Shown piece after piece: positions 1 to 8,894 of a stretch of DNA of 64,000 nucleotides. The stretch's first letter is position 1; every line of letters begins with the position of its first letter. The position numbers and the translations under genes were made by a program. The notes beneath the pieces were generated by a model that searched no databases, was not told where the DNA came from, and saw only the letters and a list, made by a program, of their open reading frames with translations. This DNA is from Pedobacter cryoconitis (GTDB taxonomy: Bacteria; Bacteroidota; Bacteroidia; Sphingobacteriales; Sphingobacteriaceae): contig NZ_QLLR01000014.1 of assembly GCF_003259615.1 (NCBI RefSeq), positions 1 to 64,000 on the forward strand, written 5' to 3'.

Positions 1-270
1 GGCCTTTTTTAATATATCCCGTTCCATCTGCGTTTCACGCAGTTCTTTTTTCAAATTAGCCACCTCTTGCTCAGCTGCGCTGAGGATAACCTTTCCATTC
101 CCAGGAAAACTGCTGCCTTGCTTGCTGGTGAATTCCTTACGCCATCTATATAATAAAGTCACATTGATATCCAGTTCTTTCGCAAGTGCAATTAGATCTG
201 TACGGGTGTTACTCAGTTCAACGCTCATCAGCTTGAACTCCTTCGGGTATGCTTTTCTCTCTCGTGACAT
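1..270 (-). CDS. IS3-family transposase OrfA (HTH), 3' end outside window
   Basis: This is the first 90 codons of a small IS3/IS911-type OrfA, reading MSRERKAYPKEFK at the start. An N-terminal helix-turn-helix binds the ends of the element (residues about 8-50, with the VTLLYRWRKEF motif). It is followed by a heptad-type helix (ELRETQMERDILKKA) that in this family leads to the leucine zipper and the frameshift into OrfB, the DDE transposase. OrfB and the slippery site would lie left of base 1. The ATG at 270 is the only good start and sits about 60 bp inside the inferred element end, as usual for the family. Identification is from motif recognition only. Confidence 0.85.
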   Translation of the reverse strand, partial: MSRERKAYPKEFKLMSVELSNTRTDLIALAKELDINVTLLYRWRKEFTSKQGSSFPGNGKVILSAAEQEVANLKKELRETQMERDILKKA

Positions 271-332
271 AATATTCTGTTAAGATATGTAAATCCTCTT
301 AACTCTGTGTCTACTCAAATATAGCAACTCCA
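1..332 (-). mobile_element. IS3-family insertion sequence, partial (one end)
   Basis: The window opens inside an insertion sequence whose OrfA is read on the minus strand. The element probably ends at about 332. Read on the minus strand its tip begins TGGAGTTGCTATATTTGAG, which has the 5'-TG start usual for IS3-family terminal repeats. From about 333 the sequence becomes phospholipase C coding sequence in frame. The exact boundary is inferred from where homology to the interrupted gene begins (codons for PNKNKVW). The other end and the target duplication lie outside the window. Confidence 0.75.
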
Positions 333-2605
333 TACCCAATAAGAACAAAGTATGGTTGCAATCCAATAAAGAAGGGGAAACTTATGCACCATTCCACCTG
401 AATACTAAAGATACGAAAATAGCGTGGATGGGTTCTATACCTCACAATTGGACAGATCAGACAGATGCGAGAAATGGTGGTAAATATGATAAGTGGCTGG
501 ATGTTAAAAAGGCATATAAGCCAACCTACGCACATATGCCATTAACCGTTGGTTATTGTAAAAGGGAAGATTTCCCCTTCTATTATTCATTAGCTGATGC
601 TTTTACGGTATGTGATCAGAATTTCTGCTCTGTAATTGCTGGAACACACCCTAATCGTTATTATTGGATGACGGGCACTGTTCGTGAAGAAAACAGTGCT
701 GCCGGAATGGCCCATCTCTGGAACATTAGTAATTACGATAAGCCAACTTTAAACTGGAAGACCTATCCGGAACGTTTAGAAGAAAATGGAGTGCCGTGGA
801 AGATTTATCAGAATGAATTGACTATGGGGTTTGGTCTGAATGGGGAAGAGAGTGCCTGGTTAAGTAATTTCGGAACAAACGTAATGGAATATTTTGAGCA
901 GTATAATGTTCGGCTGCATCCTGGTGGGATTGAGAATTTGAAAGAGAAGAAAAAGGCTTTGCTTGAGCAGCTTTCTACTGCTCCAACAACAAATCTTACG
1001 AAAGAGCAACAGGCTAAAATTGAAGCAGTGAAAAAGTTACTGCTTAAAACAGAGGAAGATGAGAAAAAATACACCATGGCAGCACATGATGCCTTATCGG
1101 AAACTTCGAAAAATCTGAATGCTAAAGCTTTTGGTATCAATTCCAACGATCCTGATTTCCATAGCCTCAGTCCGTTAGCGTATGAAGAAAACGGAGTTAA
1201 AAGAGAGTTGAATATTCCCAAGGGGGATGTACTGCATCAATTCAGACAGGACGTGGATGCAGATACATTGCCTACGGTATCCTGGTTAATGACGCCTGCT
1301 AATTTCTCAGATCATCCTGGCGTACCCTGGTTCGGATCATGGTTTGTGAGTGAAGTAATGGAGATCCTGACTAAAAACCCTGAGATCTGGAAAAAAACGA
1401 TCTTCATCCTGACTTATGATGAGAATGATGGTTATTTTGACCATGTACCTCCATTTGTGCCACCGCATCCTTTTAAAGAACATGCAGGAAAAGTCTCTGA
1501 AGGACTGGATACAAAGCTTGATTTCGCAGAGAAATCTCAGCAAACAAATCCTTCGATGAAAGAAAGTAATATCAGAGAAAGTCAGATTGGCCTGGGTTAC
1601 CGTGTACCTATGGTTATTGTTTCCCCATGGACACGAGGAGGTTATGTATGTTCAGAGGTGTTTGATCATACTTCTTCTCTCCAGTTTCTGGAGACTTTTA
1701 TCGAGAAAAAACTGAATAAGAAAATCATTGAAGAAAATATTACTCCATGGAGAAGAACAATATGTGGTGATCTTACTTCTGCTTTCAGACCTTATAATGG
1801 AGAAAAAGTTGAAAAACCACAGCTTCTGGAAAAGATTCCATTTATGGAAAAGGTCTATTCCAGCAAATTCAAAGAGGTTCCGGACAATTACAAAAAGCTT
1901 ACTGTTGAAGAGATTGCACAGATCAATACCGATCCCCTTACCTCTCCTTATTTCCCCAAGCAGGAAAAGGGAACCCGGTCTGCTTGTGCTTTACCTTATG
2001 AGCTCTATGTAAATGGAGAATTGAAAGACGGAAAATTCATAATCAGTTTTAATGCTTCAAATAAATATGCCGGTAAAAAAGCAGCAGGATCTCCTTTTAC
2101 TGTTTATAGTCTGAATCCTTATCAGGATGAAGTTTTGAGAGTATGGGATTATACCGTCTCAGCTGGTGATACTTTACAGGACGAATGGCAGCTGGAAAAT
2201 TTCGCTGATGAACAATATCATTTAAAAGTATATGGTCCGAATGGTTTTTTCAGAGAGTTTATGGGTGAGCATAAAAATCCGGAAGTTAAGGTACAATGCC
2301 GCTATGAGCAGGACAACAAAAATCCGCTACGCTTAAGCGGAAACGTTATTGTCACCGTAACCAATACCGGGAGCACTTTACAGGAAATGGAAATTAAAGA
2401 TGAGAGTTATAAAACCGGTGTTAAATTATTAAGGGTGAATCCTAAAAGCAAAGCAAGCATTATTTTAGACCTGGGCAAAAATTATAATTGGTATGATTTC
2501 AGTGTGCGCGCCAAAGTAGGTAGCAACTTTATGGAAAGGTTTGCCGGACGTGTAGAGACAGGCTCCATCACGAAGACTGATCCTTTAATGGGCCAGGTAG
2601 TTTAA
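332..2605 (+). pseudogene. Phosphocholine-specific phospholipase C, 5' end cut off by IS
   Basis: The frame is open from the IS boundary to the stop at 2605, about 757 codons; intact members have roughly 840. The visible part matches the phosphocholine-specific phospholipase C (PLC_PC) family of secreted phosphoesterases that cleave phosphatidylcholine or sphingomyelin. Motifs include HNWTDQ, FYYSLADAFTVCDQNFCS, ILTYDENDGYFDHVPPF and VPMVIVSPWTRGGYVCS. Two DUF756-type beta domains follow (about residues 540-750). Missing are the Tat signal and the first metal/active-site block (QENRSFDHY type), which must lie on the far side of the IS. An internal TTG at 356 could start translation but would give an unexported, incomplete enzyme. 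It is probably inactive, and the insertion may be polar on the receptor gene 2 nt downstream. Confidence 0.85.
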
Positions 2606-2607
2606 AA

Positions 2608-5600
2608 ATGGATAAACTACTTTTCTTTTTCTTTTTTCTTATCCCGGTAACGGTCCTTTCTCAAACGACTAAAACCAGTTTATCTGGAAAGGTGGTTAAT
2701 GAAGCCGGACAACCTGTGATTGGGGCTTCACTTTTAATTAAACATATTCCCACAGGGACAGTTTATGGTTGTCCAACCAACGAGGCTGGAATGTATTTCA
2801 TTCCGGATCTTAAGCCCGGAGGGCCTTATCAAATAGAATTAAGTAGTTTAGGCTATAAAAAACATCAGGAAACTGATGTTTTTTATAAGCTTGACGAACC
2901 TCAGGTACATCATATTATTCTTCATAGTATGATCAATTCACTAGAAGAAATAACCATAACTTCTTCAAAATCAGACTTGACCAAAAAAAAAGGAAGGAAT
3001 AATTCAGCTTATCATACTGACCATCAAGAGATTATATTATTACCGTCCATTAAAAGAAGTGTAAGTGATTTCATTAAACTGAATCCTTTAGCTTTTGGGT
3101 CTGCAATAGCCGGAGGTAATTACCGTCAGAATTTCATTACCATCGACGGGTCTGAATTCAACAACAATTTCGGTGTAGGCGATAATCTGCCAGGAAACGG
3201 GGCCCAGCCGGTTGCTCTTGATGCTATCGCTGAAATCTCTGTAAATGTTGCGCCTTATAATTCATTATGGGAATCTGGTTTTATCGGCAGTGCTGTCAAT
3301 ATGATCAGCAGATCGGGAAGTAACCGCACAGCAGGTTCAGTATATAGTTATTTTAGAAATCAAGACAATTTTGGTCATCGTATTGGGGAGGTTAAAATAG
3401 CCAGTACCCCGTTACAATATAATCTGCATGGTTTCAGAATTGGCGGCCCACTTTTAACTGATAAGCTATTCTATTTTTTAAGCGTTGAAAAAGAACAGGA
3501 AAATTATCAGCCTCAAGTATTCCAGGCAGCGACCCCAACTCATCCTTACGGAAGCTCTCCAAATATTACCCGGCCGTCTGTTACAGAACTTGACCAGATT
3601 AGTAATTACCTTTTATCAAATTACGGTTATGTTACCGGTCCGTATCAAGGCTATTCTTTTGAAAATAAAAGCACCAGAATACTTGTAAAATTAGACTGGA
3701 ACATCGCAAAAAACAACACTTTCAGTATCCGTTACAATCAGCTGAGCAGCAGTAAACCAGAGTTAATGAATGGCTCAAGAAGTCCGCTTACTCCCTATTC
3801 CTTAACTTTCGGCAGAAGGACTGATAATGCGCTTCATTTCAGCAATTCCAATTTTACTACACAATCTGATTTTTATTCCTTATCCGCAGAATGGAACAGC
3901 AGGCTGAATAAAAAGCTGACCAATACGATGCGCAGCTCTTATACCCGTCAATACGAGCCCCGGAGTTCCAATAGTCAGCGCTTTCCTTTTGTTGATATTC
4001 TGAAGGATGGAATCCCATTTACGTCTTTTGGTTATGAGCCTTATACTTATGCTAATAAAAGAGATGTCAATGTAATCTCTTTCAGCGACCACATTCATTA
4101 TGCTGCGCATAAAAACACCTGGATAGCGGGTGTGCAACTTGATTACAGCAGAACCAAAAATAGCTATGTTCCGTTTAGCACAGGTTATTACACCTATGCT
4201 TCATGGGAGGATTTTACTAGTGGTAATCAACCTATGGATTATGCGGAGACTACTGCACTGAATAGCCAGCAAACTCCAGAATATAGCTTTGATTATTTAA
4301 ATGCTTCTGTTTTTATTCAGCAAACAAAACTTGTTGGTGAAAGACTGTTTATCACAGCAGGGCTAAGGGCAGACCTCCCCTTTTTTCCACAGATTTTACC
4401 AGAAAACAGCGTATTGGCAAAACTTACATTTTCAGAAAACCTGCATTTAAATACATCCTTATTACCAAAACCGGGTCTTCTCTTTGCACCCAGGTTTTCA
4501 TTTTCTTACGAGCTGACTGCTAACCAGACTATCCGGTTAAGAGGTGGTTCTGGTATATTTACGGGTAGAATCCCTTTTGTATGGATTATTAGCCAGGCCA
4601 GGTATTCGGGAATGTATCAACTCACTCAGACCTGGCAGGGTACCCAAAATACACCCGGTATTTTCCAGCCGACCCCATACTTGCAAACTGATGTTTCACC
4701 AAATGGTATACTTCCATCTATTGTGAGTGTATTGTCACGAGATTTTAAAATGCCCCAAAGCTGGAAGTCCAGTATAGCGCTGGAACTTAATCTGCCAGCA
4801 GGATTTACAGGAACGTTGGAAGCATTATTGAATAAGGATATCAGGGGAATTTTATTCAGGGACGTTAATCTGGTTGACCCAGTACCTTTGAATATTGCCG
4901 GTTATCCGGATAACCGATTCGTATATCCAGCCAATAATTCCGATAAGTTTATTAATCCATTAAATAACAAAGGGCAGCCTGATCCAAATGGAACTTCTCC
5001 TTTAAATGCCGTTTATGTATACAATTCATCAAAGGGGTACTATTTTTCTGCTATAGCACAAGTACAAAAAAGAATAGGTACAACACTTAATTTTTCTTTA
5101 GCCTATAGTAAAAGTTCAGCTAAAAACTACAATGACGGAGATGGCGATCAGACCCTTTCTGCATTGAATGCAACAGCATCTGTTAACGGAATTAATCAGC
5201 TTAGTTTAGGATATGCCTCCTATGTTGTGCCTGATAGAGTTATTTCTACCTTTACGTTTACTAAACAATACGCTAAGAATTTAAAATTTAGCATTGGAAT
5301 GGTTTATCAAGGCTCCAACGAGGGCCGTTTTTCCTATACCTATTCAAAGGATTTTGTAAGAGATGGTACCAACAAATCCCTGATTTATATTCCGTCTGGT
5401 CCTTCAGCAATACAGTTCGCACCATTAACTGTATTGTTGGATAATGTAGCAAAAACCTATAGTCCGGCAGAACAGAGTGCTGCATTTTTCTATTATATCG
5501 ATCAGGATAACTATCTGAAAAATAGAAAAGGAAAATATGCTGAACGAAATGGTGCTTTACTACCCTGGAGACATCAGTTTGACTTAAGACTTTCTCATGA

Positions 5601-5886
5601 ATTCATGATTGGCTTAAAGGGTAATCAGAATACATTGCAATTAAGTTTGGATATTCTAAATATCGGAAACCTGATCAACGCTGGCTCTGGTTTAAAAAAA
5701 ATAGTCAATGCAAGTTCTCTTCTGGCCCCTGCTAATCTTGATATGATCTCATCTGGCGGTACAACGTTACCAACATTTCAAATGGCGACTATCGGCGGGA
5801 AATTGGTTACTGATTCATTCAGAAATGATTACAGTACTAACTCAACTTATCAAATGCAGTTTGGTGTCCGGTATTTATTCAATTGA
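2608..5886 (+). CDS. TonB-dependent receptor with carboxypeptidase-like domain (Oar-like)
   Basis: This is a 1092-residue outer-membrane protein. It has a very hydrophobic signal peptide (six consecutive Phe, cleaved after VTVLSQ), then a carboxypeptidase regulatory-like beta domain (about 25-105; SGKVVNEAGQPVIGASL), a plug (about 130-230; NFITIDGSEFNNNFG, IAEISVNVAPYNSLWESGFIGSAVNMISRSG) and a long 22-strand-type barrel ending in aromatic FGVRYLFN. There is no SusD partner, and the plug resembles Oar-type receptors more than SusC, so a peptide, lipid or siderophore-like cargo is possible but not shown. The ATG lies 2 nt after the phospholipase C stop, so the two were probably co-transcribed and linked in function. 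With the IS upstream, expression may now be lost or may start within the phospholipase gene. Confidence 0.85.
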   Translation: MDKLLFFFFFLIPVTVLSQTTKTSLSGKVVNEAGQPVIGASLLIKHIPTGTVYGCPTNEAGMYFIPDLKPGGPYQIELSSLGYKKHQETDVFYKLDEPQVHHIILHSMINSLEEITITSSKSDLTKKKGRNNSAYHTDHQEIILLPSIKRSVSDFIKLNPLAFGSAIAGGNYRQNFITIDGSEFNNNFGVGDNLPGNGAQPVALDAIAEISVNVAPYNSLWESGFIGSAVNMISRSGSNRTAGSVYSYFRNQDNFGHRIGEVKIASTPLQYNLHGFRIGGPLLTDKLFYFLSVEKEQENYQPQVFQAATPTHPYGSSPNITRPSVTELDQISNYLLSNYGYVTGPYQGYSFENKSTRILVKLDWNIAKNNTFSIRYNQLSSSKPELMNGSRSPLTPYSLTFGRRTDNALHFSNSNFTTQSDFYSLSAEWNSRLNKKLTNTMRSSYTRQYEPRSSNSQRFPFVDILKDGIPFTSFGYEPYTYANKRDVNVISFSDHIHYAAHKNTWIAGVQLDYSRTKNSYVPFSTGYYTYASWEDFTSGNQPMDYAETTALNSQQTPEYSFDYLNASVFIQQTKLVGERLFITAGLRADLPFFPQILPENSVLAKLTFSENLHLNTSLLPKPGLLFAPRFSFSYELTANQTIRLRGGSGIFTGRIPFVWIISQARYSGMYQLTQTWQGTQNTPGIFQPTPYLQTDVSPNGILPSIVSVLSRDFKMPQSWKSSIALELNLPAGFTGTLEALLNKDIRGILFRDVNLVDPVPLNIAGYPDNRFVYPANNSDKFINPLNNKGQPDPNGTSPLNAVYVYNSSKGYYFSAIAQVQKRIGTTLNFSLAYSKSSAKNYNDGDGDQTLSALNATASVNGINQLSLGYASYVVPDRVISTFTFTKQYAKNLKFSIGMVYQGSNEGRFSYTYSKDFVRDGTNKSLIYIPSGPSAIQFAPLTVLLDNVAKTYSPAEQSAAFFYYIDQDNYLKNRKGKYAERNGALLPWRHQFDLRLSHEFMIGLKGNQNTLQLSLDILNIGNLINAGSGLKKIVNASSLLAPANLDMISSGGTTLPTFQMATIGGKLVTDSFRNDYSTNSTYQMQFGVRYLFN

Positions 5887-5974
5887 TCATGATTTTGGGT
5901 CAAATGACCGATGTATTCTTTCATTTACTAACGATCTTTAATATATAGTTATTCACCATAAAGAAAGGAGAACA

Positions 5975-6028
5975 ATGACAAAAAGTATAGCATTATTAAT
6001 AACGGATTACGCATCCGTTGAGGATTAA
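5975..6028 (+). CDS. Possible 17-residue leader peptide
   Basis: A short frame, MTKSIALLITDYASVED, begins 5-6 nt after AAAGAAAGGAG, the best Shine-Dalgarno sequence seen in a genome that rarely uses one. Its stop codon lies in the loop of a small hairpin (6020-6035). The frame also runs through a second hairpin just upstream. It precedes the MauE-like gene by about 20 nt. No homologue is recognised. It may be a translated leader that tunes the downstream genes, or chance. The strong ribosome site is the main reason to list it. Confidence 0.3.
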   Translation: MTKSIALLITDYASVED

Positions 6029-6035
6029 AATCCTC
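6001..6035 (+). promoter_or_regulatory. Two adjacent small hairpins before the MauE-like gene
   Basis: AACGGAT (6001-6007) pairs with ATCCGTT (6013-6019). Immediately after, GAGGAT (6020-6025) pairs with ATCCTC (6030-6035) around a TAAA loop. Both lie inside or at the end of the 17-codon leader frame. The layout is compatible with a translation-sensitive leader. Stems are short (7 and 6 bp), and function is inferred. Confidence 0.35.
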
Positions 6036-6047
6036 TATTATGATTAT

Positions 6048-6527
6048 ATGATGATTAAAATTATCAAGATGGAACTTATCAATTTAAAAAAGTCAATTCG
6101 TTTAGCAAAAAGAGTAAAAGAATCTATTGCCTTTATCATTACTTTGATTTGCATTTTCTTATTTCTGACTGCTGGATACAGTAAGTTCACAGATCACGAA
6201 AGGTTTGAATTTGGCCTGGCAAATATAGCTCTAATAGGTTCCTCTGCGAGGACTATTTCATGGATAGTACCGATTATTGAAATAGCTATATCGCTACTGT
6301 TGATTGTGCCTAAAACGAATATAAAAGGGCTTTATGCTTTTACAGGTACTATGATTGTCTTTACCATTTATATACTTAGTATGTTTCTGTGGGCCAAAGA
6401 ACTTCCATGTCAGTGTAATTTGATCATTAAAAATCTCAGCTGGGCTGGACATATATGGTTTAATTTAATAATCATCGGGCTGTCCGTTTTAGCTATTAAA
6501 ATTAATAAGACAAATGTTAAATCTTAA
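6048..6527 (+). CDS. MauE/DoxX-family redox-associated membrane protein
   Basis: About 159 residues with four hydrophobic segments, resembling the MauE family, related to DoxX and DsbB-like membrane proteins that work with periplasmic thiol-disulfide enzymes. Visible family features are the first helix followed by AGYSKFTDHERFEFGL, the ISWIVPIIEIAISLLLIVP helix, and a paired cysteine motif LPCQC before a tryptophan-rich stretch (LSWAGHIWFN). The start is uncertain: a TTG at 6018 is in frame, but tandem ATGs at 6048 and 6051 or the ATG at 6069 are more likely. It is followed 11 nt after its stop by the small exported protein and lies convergent to a TlpA-like thiol enzyme. This supports a shared periplasmic redox role. 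Confidence 0.75.
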   Translation: MMIKIIKMELINLKKSIRLAKRVKESIAFIITLICIFLFLTAGYSKFTDHERFEFGLANIALIGSSARTISWIVPIIEIAISLLLIVPKTNIKGLYAFTGTMIVFTIYILSMFLWAKELPCQCNLIIKNLSWAGHIWFNLIIIGLSVLAIKINKTNVKS

Positions 6528-6538
6528 CCTTACAAAAA

Positions 6539-6826
6539 ATGAAAAATCTTCAAAAATTAGCAATTGCACTTATGGTAGGTGTAATAGCCATTGGATTCAG
6601 TGCATTCACAAATAGTACGCCAAATGCGAACGGAAAATATGCAGGTACTTATTGGTTAAAACCTGCATTTACACCGCAAAACTGGAATAGTGCAATCGAC
6701 CAGGATCTATCGCATTATCAATTAGTTCCTAATTCTTACCGATGTATAGAATCTGCGAAAGTTTGTACCTATTCTATTGATGAAGATGGAATGGTAGCTC
6801 AATTGGCAGAAGGATCATTTCAATAA
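6539..6826 (+). CDS. Small exported DUF6520-like protein
   Basis: A 95-residue protein with a clear signal peptide (MKNLQKLAIALMVGVIAIGFSAFT), cleaved near AFTNS. The mature part of about 70 residues has exactly two cysteines (YRCIESAKVCTY), spaced to form one disulfide. It resembles DUF6520, a family of small secreted proteins found only in Bacteroidota and of unknown function. It lies directly behind the MauE-like gene and is very likely its operon partner. A plausible inference is that it is a disulfide-bearing substrate or partner of the MauE/TlpA system. It ends just before a strong two-way terminator. Confidence 0.65.
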   Translation: MKNLQKLAIALMVGVIAIGFSAFTNSTPNANGKYAGTYWLKPAFTPQNWNSAIDQDLSHYQLVPNSYRCIESAKVCTYSIDEDGMVAQLAEGSFQ

Positions 6827-6830
6827 GTAT

Positions 6831-6861
6831 AAAAGGATGGCCAAAATTTGGCCATCCTTTT
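6831..6861. terminator. Bidirectional intrinsic terminator
   Basis: A perfect 15-bp inverted repeat around a single base, with core AAGGATGGCC/GGCCATCCTT. A-tracts and T-tracts on both flanks let it work in either direction. It sits between the convergent DUF6520 and TlpA-like genes. Confidence 0.85.
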
Positions 6862-6889
6862 ATTGATTTAACAAATAATTGAGAACTGG

Positions 6890-7495
6890 TTACTTCAATA
6901 ACGCTTTAATCAGACGAATCAATTTTTCCCGATCAATCTCAGGTCTTGGAGGATCTTTTGAAACCAGCTTTCCATTAGTATCAATTAACAAAAGCGAAGG
7001 ATAGGCATTTTCAGGATTATACAGTTTAACAAAATCATTGTTCGAACCTGTTTCCCCACAATATAAAGTTACAGTTCCGGGTGAAGAATAGTATTTACCT
7101 GCCCACGGGTTTAGTTCACTTTTTGCCGCATTTTTAGTAAGGCTTTGCATCCATTTTAATTTGTTCTTATCTACTGAGATACTCAAAAACACAATATTCT
7201 CACCTATTAATTGTTTATGTATTGAATTTATAGCCTGATTACTTTTAATACAGGCCCCGCAACCAGAATACCATAAATCAATAAGTACAACTTTTCCTTT
7301 AAAGTCGGAAATATGGACATCATTGTCGAGCAAGTCTTTAAATGTATAATCCATTACTTCTAAGGAGTCCTTATGTTTTACGCTATCATTTCCTGATAAA
7401 CTGATACCACTTGGATTCGAGTACGAAATCAAGGCAATAAAGCCAAGACACAGCGTACATATTGTCATTTTAATCTTCATCATCTTAGTTTTCAT
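6890..7495 (-). CDS. TlpA-like thiol-disulfide oxidoreductase
   Basis: A secreted thioredoxin-fold protein of about 201 residues. After an N-terminal signal/anchor (TICTLCLGFIALISYS) comes an AhpC/TSA-Redoxin-type domain with the active site WYSGCGAC, i.e. a CGAC pair, and the cis-Pro strand region AYPSLLLIDTNGK. In this class the enzyme reduces or isomerises disulfides in the periplasm. An upstream ATG at 7507 overlaps the susD stop; the ATG at 7495, which overlaps nothing, is preferred. It is the last gene of the SusC-SusD-TlpA operon. Such trios are common in Sphingobacteriaceae, which suggests that the imported substrate or its partner protein carries cysteines. Confidence 0.85.
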   Translation of the reverse strand: MKTKMMKIKMTICTLCLGFIALISYSNPSGISLSGNDSVKHKDSLEVMDYTFKDLLDNDVHISDFKGKVVLIDLWYSGCGACIKSNQAINSIHKQLIGENIVFLSISVDKNKLKWMQSLTKNAAKSELNPWAGKYYSSPGTVTLYCGETGSNNDFVKLYNPENAYPSLLLIDTNGKLVSKDPPRPEIDREKLIRLIKALLK

Positions 7496-7496
7496 G

Positions 7497-8882
7497 TTAA
7501 CGATCATTTTGTTTAATTCCTGAAAGCGAAATCACATCTGGCGGAATGGGAAGCGCATATTTTGGGTCATTTGGCGGCAAAGTATAAACTTGCCCATTTA
7601 AAGATCTTTTCAATAGGATATTGTATCCTTCCTTATTGAGCCTGCGGATATCATTCCACCTCAACCCTCTCATCACTAACTCTTTTCGCCTTTCCAATAA
7701 TATCTTATTCAAAGCATCGGCAGGGTTTGAAGTTGTAAACAATTGATATTTCCCTGTAGAATAACGGGTCAGTAGTAATTTGTTTAAGTCCTCCAATCCA
7801 GCATGAATATTTCCATTGCGTACTGAACATTCTGCCCTGGTCAAGAAAAGCTCATCGGTAGTTAGTCCATTTGAATTAAGGCTATTACTGGAATACGTTC
7901 CTTTCTTATTGATAAACCCGGCATTATTTTGAAAATATAGAAACTTGCGTAAGTCATCTGGTTCGTAGGCTTTATATAAAGTGGTGTCAATAGAATAATT
8001 AATGGAATTGGACACATATATAATCGGGTTATTGTCAACCAAATAATTTTGATAAATAACTTCTGCGTTATCATACAAAAAGGGAGTTGAAGAGGCCGTA
8101 TCCAGGGTATTGTAGTCCATTAAAGCACTTGTTAGATTTAATGCACTATCCGCATACAATCCTGATTGTTTATAATCCCTCATAGTTAAAAATATGCGGG
8201 ATAGAAATGCAAATGCAGCCGCTTTTGAAGACCTGTTACCGTTTTTCACAGACGTTGGCAAACTGAGCAAGGCTTTAGCCTGAATAGCGTCGTCAAGAAT
8301 CTGATGATAGGTTTCCCTGAGTGATGCCCGGGTTGTAGGGCTATTGATGTCAGCGGTCAACCTTAGGGGAATGCCCGGATCAGTATCGTAGGTCTTAGTA
8401 TCATAAGGTACTGCGAAGATTTGAACCAGATCAAAGAAAGACCACGCCCTTAAAAATAAGGCATTCCCTTTTATATTATTGTAGTCTATTTCATTTGATG
8501 AATTTTTAACGATTTTATTTAATTGCTCCAAAACCACATTTGCATATAAAACCTGCCCGTAAGGCTTATTCCACTCCACAACATTTGTTTTTCCAGCCCA
8601 TATTTCTTTAGCCCAGATATAAGCATTTGCATCCTTTGGAGAATACTGGTTTTGCCATTCTTCAAAGGTCATGTAGTAATCATCTGCAGATTCCTCACCA
8701 ATTGCAGGGCTGCGGTTTAAAACAGCCGTATTATCCAGCAATAATCGCATGTCTGCCAGCGTGGTGGGTATATTGAGGTTTGTTGCTGGTTTTTTATCCA
8801 AAAAATCCTTTTTACAACTTATAGTAAACAAACTGGCCATGATCAGCAGTACACAGCTTACTTTTCTTATATTCTTCATCAT
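7497..8882 (-). CDS. RagB/SusD-family outer-membrane lipoprotein
   Basis: 461 residues. A lipoprotein signal peptide ends LFTISCKKDFLDKKP, with the lipidated Cys at about residue 23 followed by the KKDFLDKKP pattern usual for SusD. Tetratricopeptide-like helices follow (ALFLRAWSFFDLVQIFAVPYD), then the C-terminal RagB/SusD segment (LLERRKELVMRGLRWNDIRRLNKEG). It acts as the lid of the adjacent SusC channel and captures ligand at the cell surface. It starts 12 nt after the SusC stop in the same operon. The substrate cannot be told from the sequence; no glycosidase is linked, so a peptide or protein ligand is as likely as a glycan. Confidence 0.9.
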   Translation of the reverse strand: MMKNIRKVSCVLLIMASLFTISCKKDFLDKKPATNLNIPTTLADMRLLLDNTAVLNRSPAIGEESADDYYMTFEEWQNQYSPKDANAYIWAKEIWAGKTNVVEWNKPYGQVLYANVVLEQLNKIVKNSSNEIDYNNIKGNALFLRAWSFFDLVQIFAVPYDTKTYDTDPGIPLRLTADINSPTTRASLRETYHQILDDAIQAKALLSLPTSVKNGNRSSKAAAFAFLSRIFLTMRDYKQSGLYADSALNLTSALMDYNTLDTASSTPFLYDNAEVIYQNYLVDNNPIIYVSNSINYSIDTTLYKAYEPDDLRKFLYFQNNAGFINKKGTYSSNSLNSNGLTTDELFLTRAECSVRNGNIHAGLEDLNKLLLTRYSTGKYQLFTTSNPADALNKILLERRKELVMRGLRWNDIRRLNKEGYNILLKRSLNGQVYTLPPNDPKYALPIPPDVISLSGIKQNDR

Positions 8883-8894
8883 CCTATTTTTTAT

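Noticed and set aside
808..1221. A 137-codon minus-strand frame inside the phospholipase gene
   Set aside because: A shadow of the real plus-strand coding frame; composition (Ser/Phe-rich) is typical of antisense frames.
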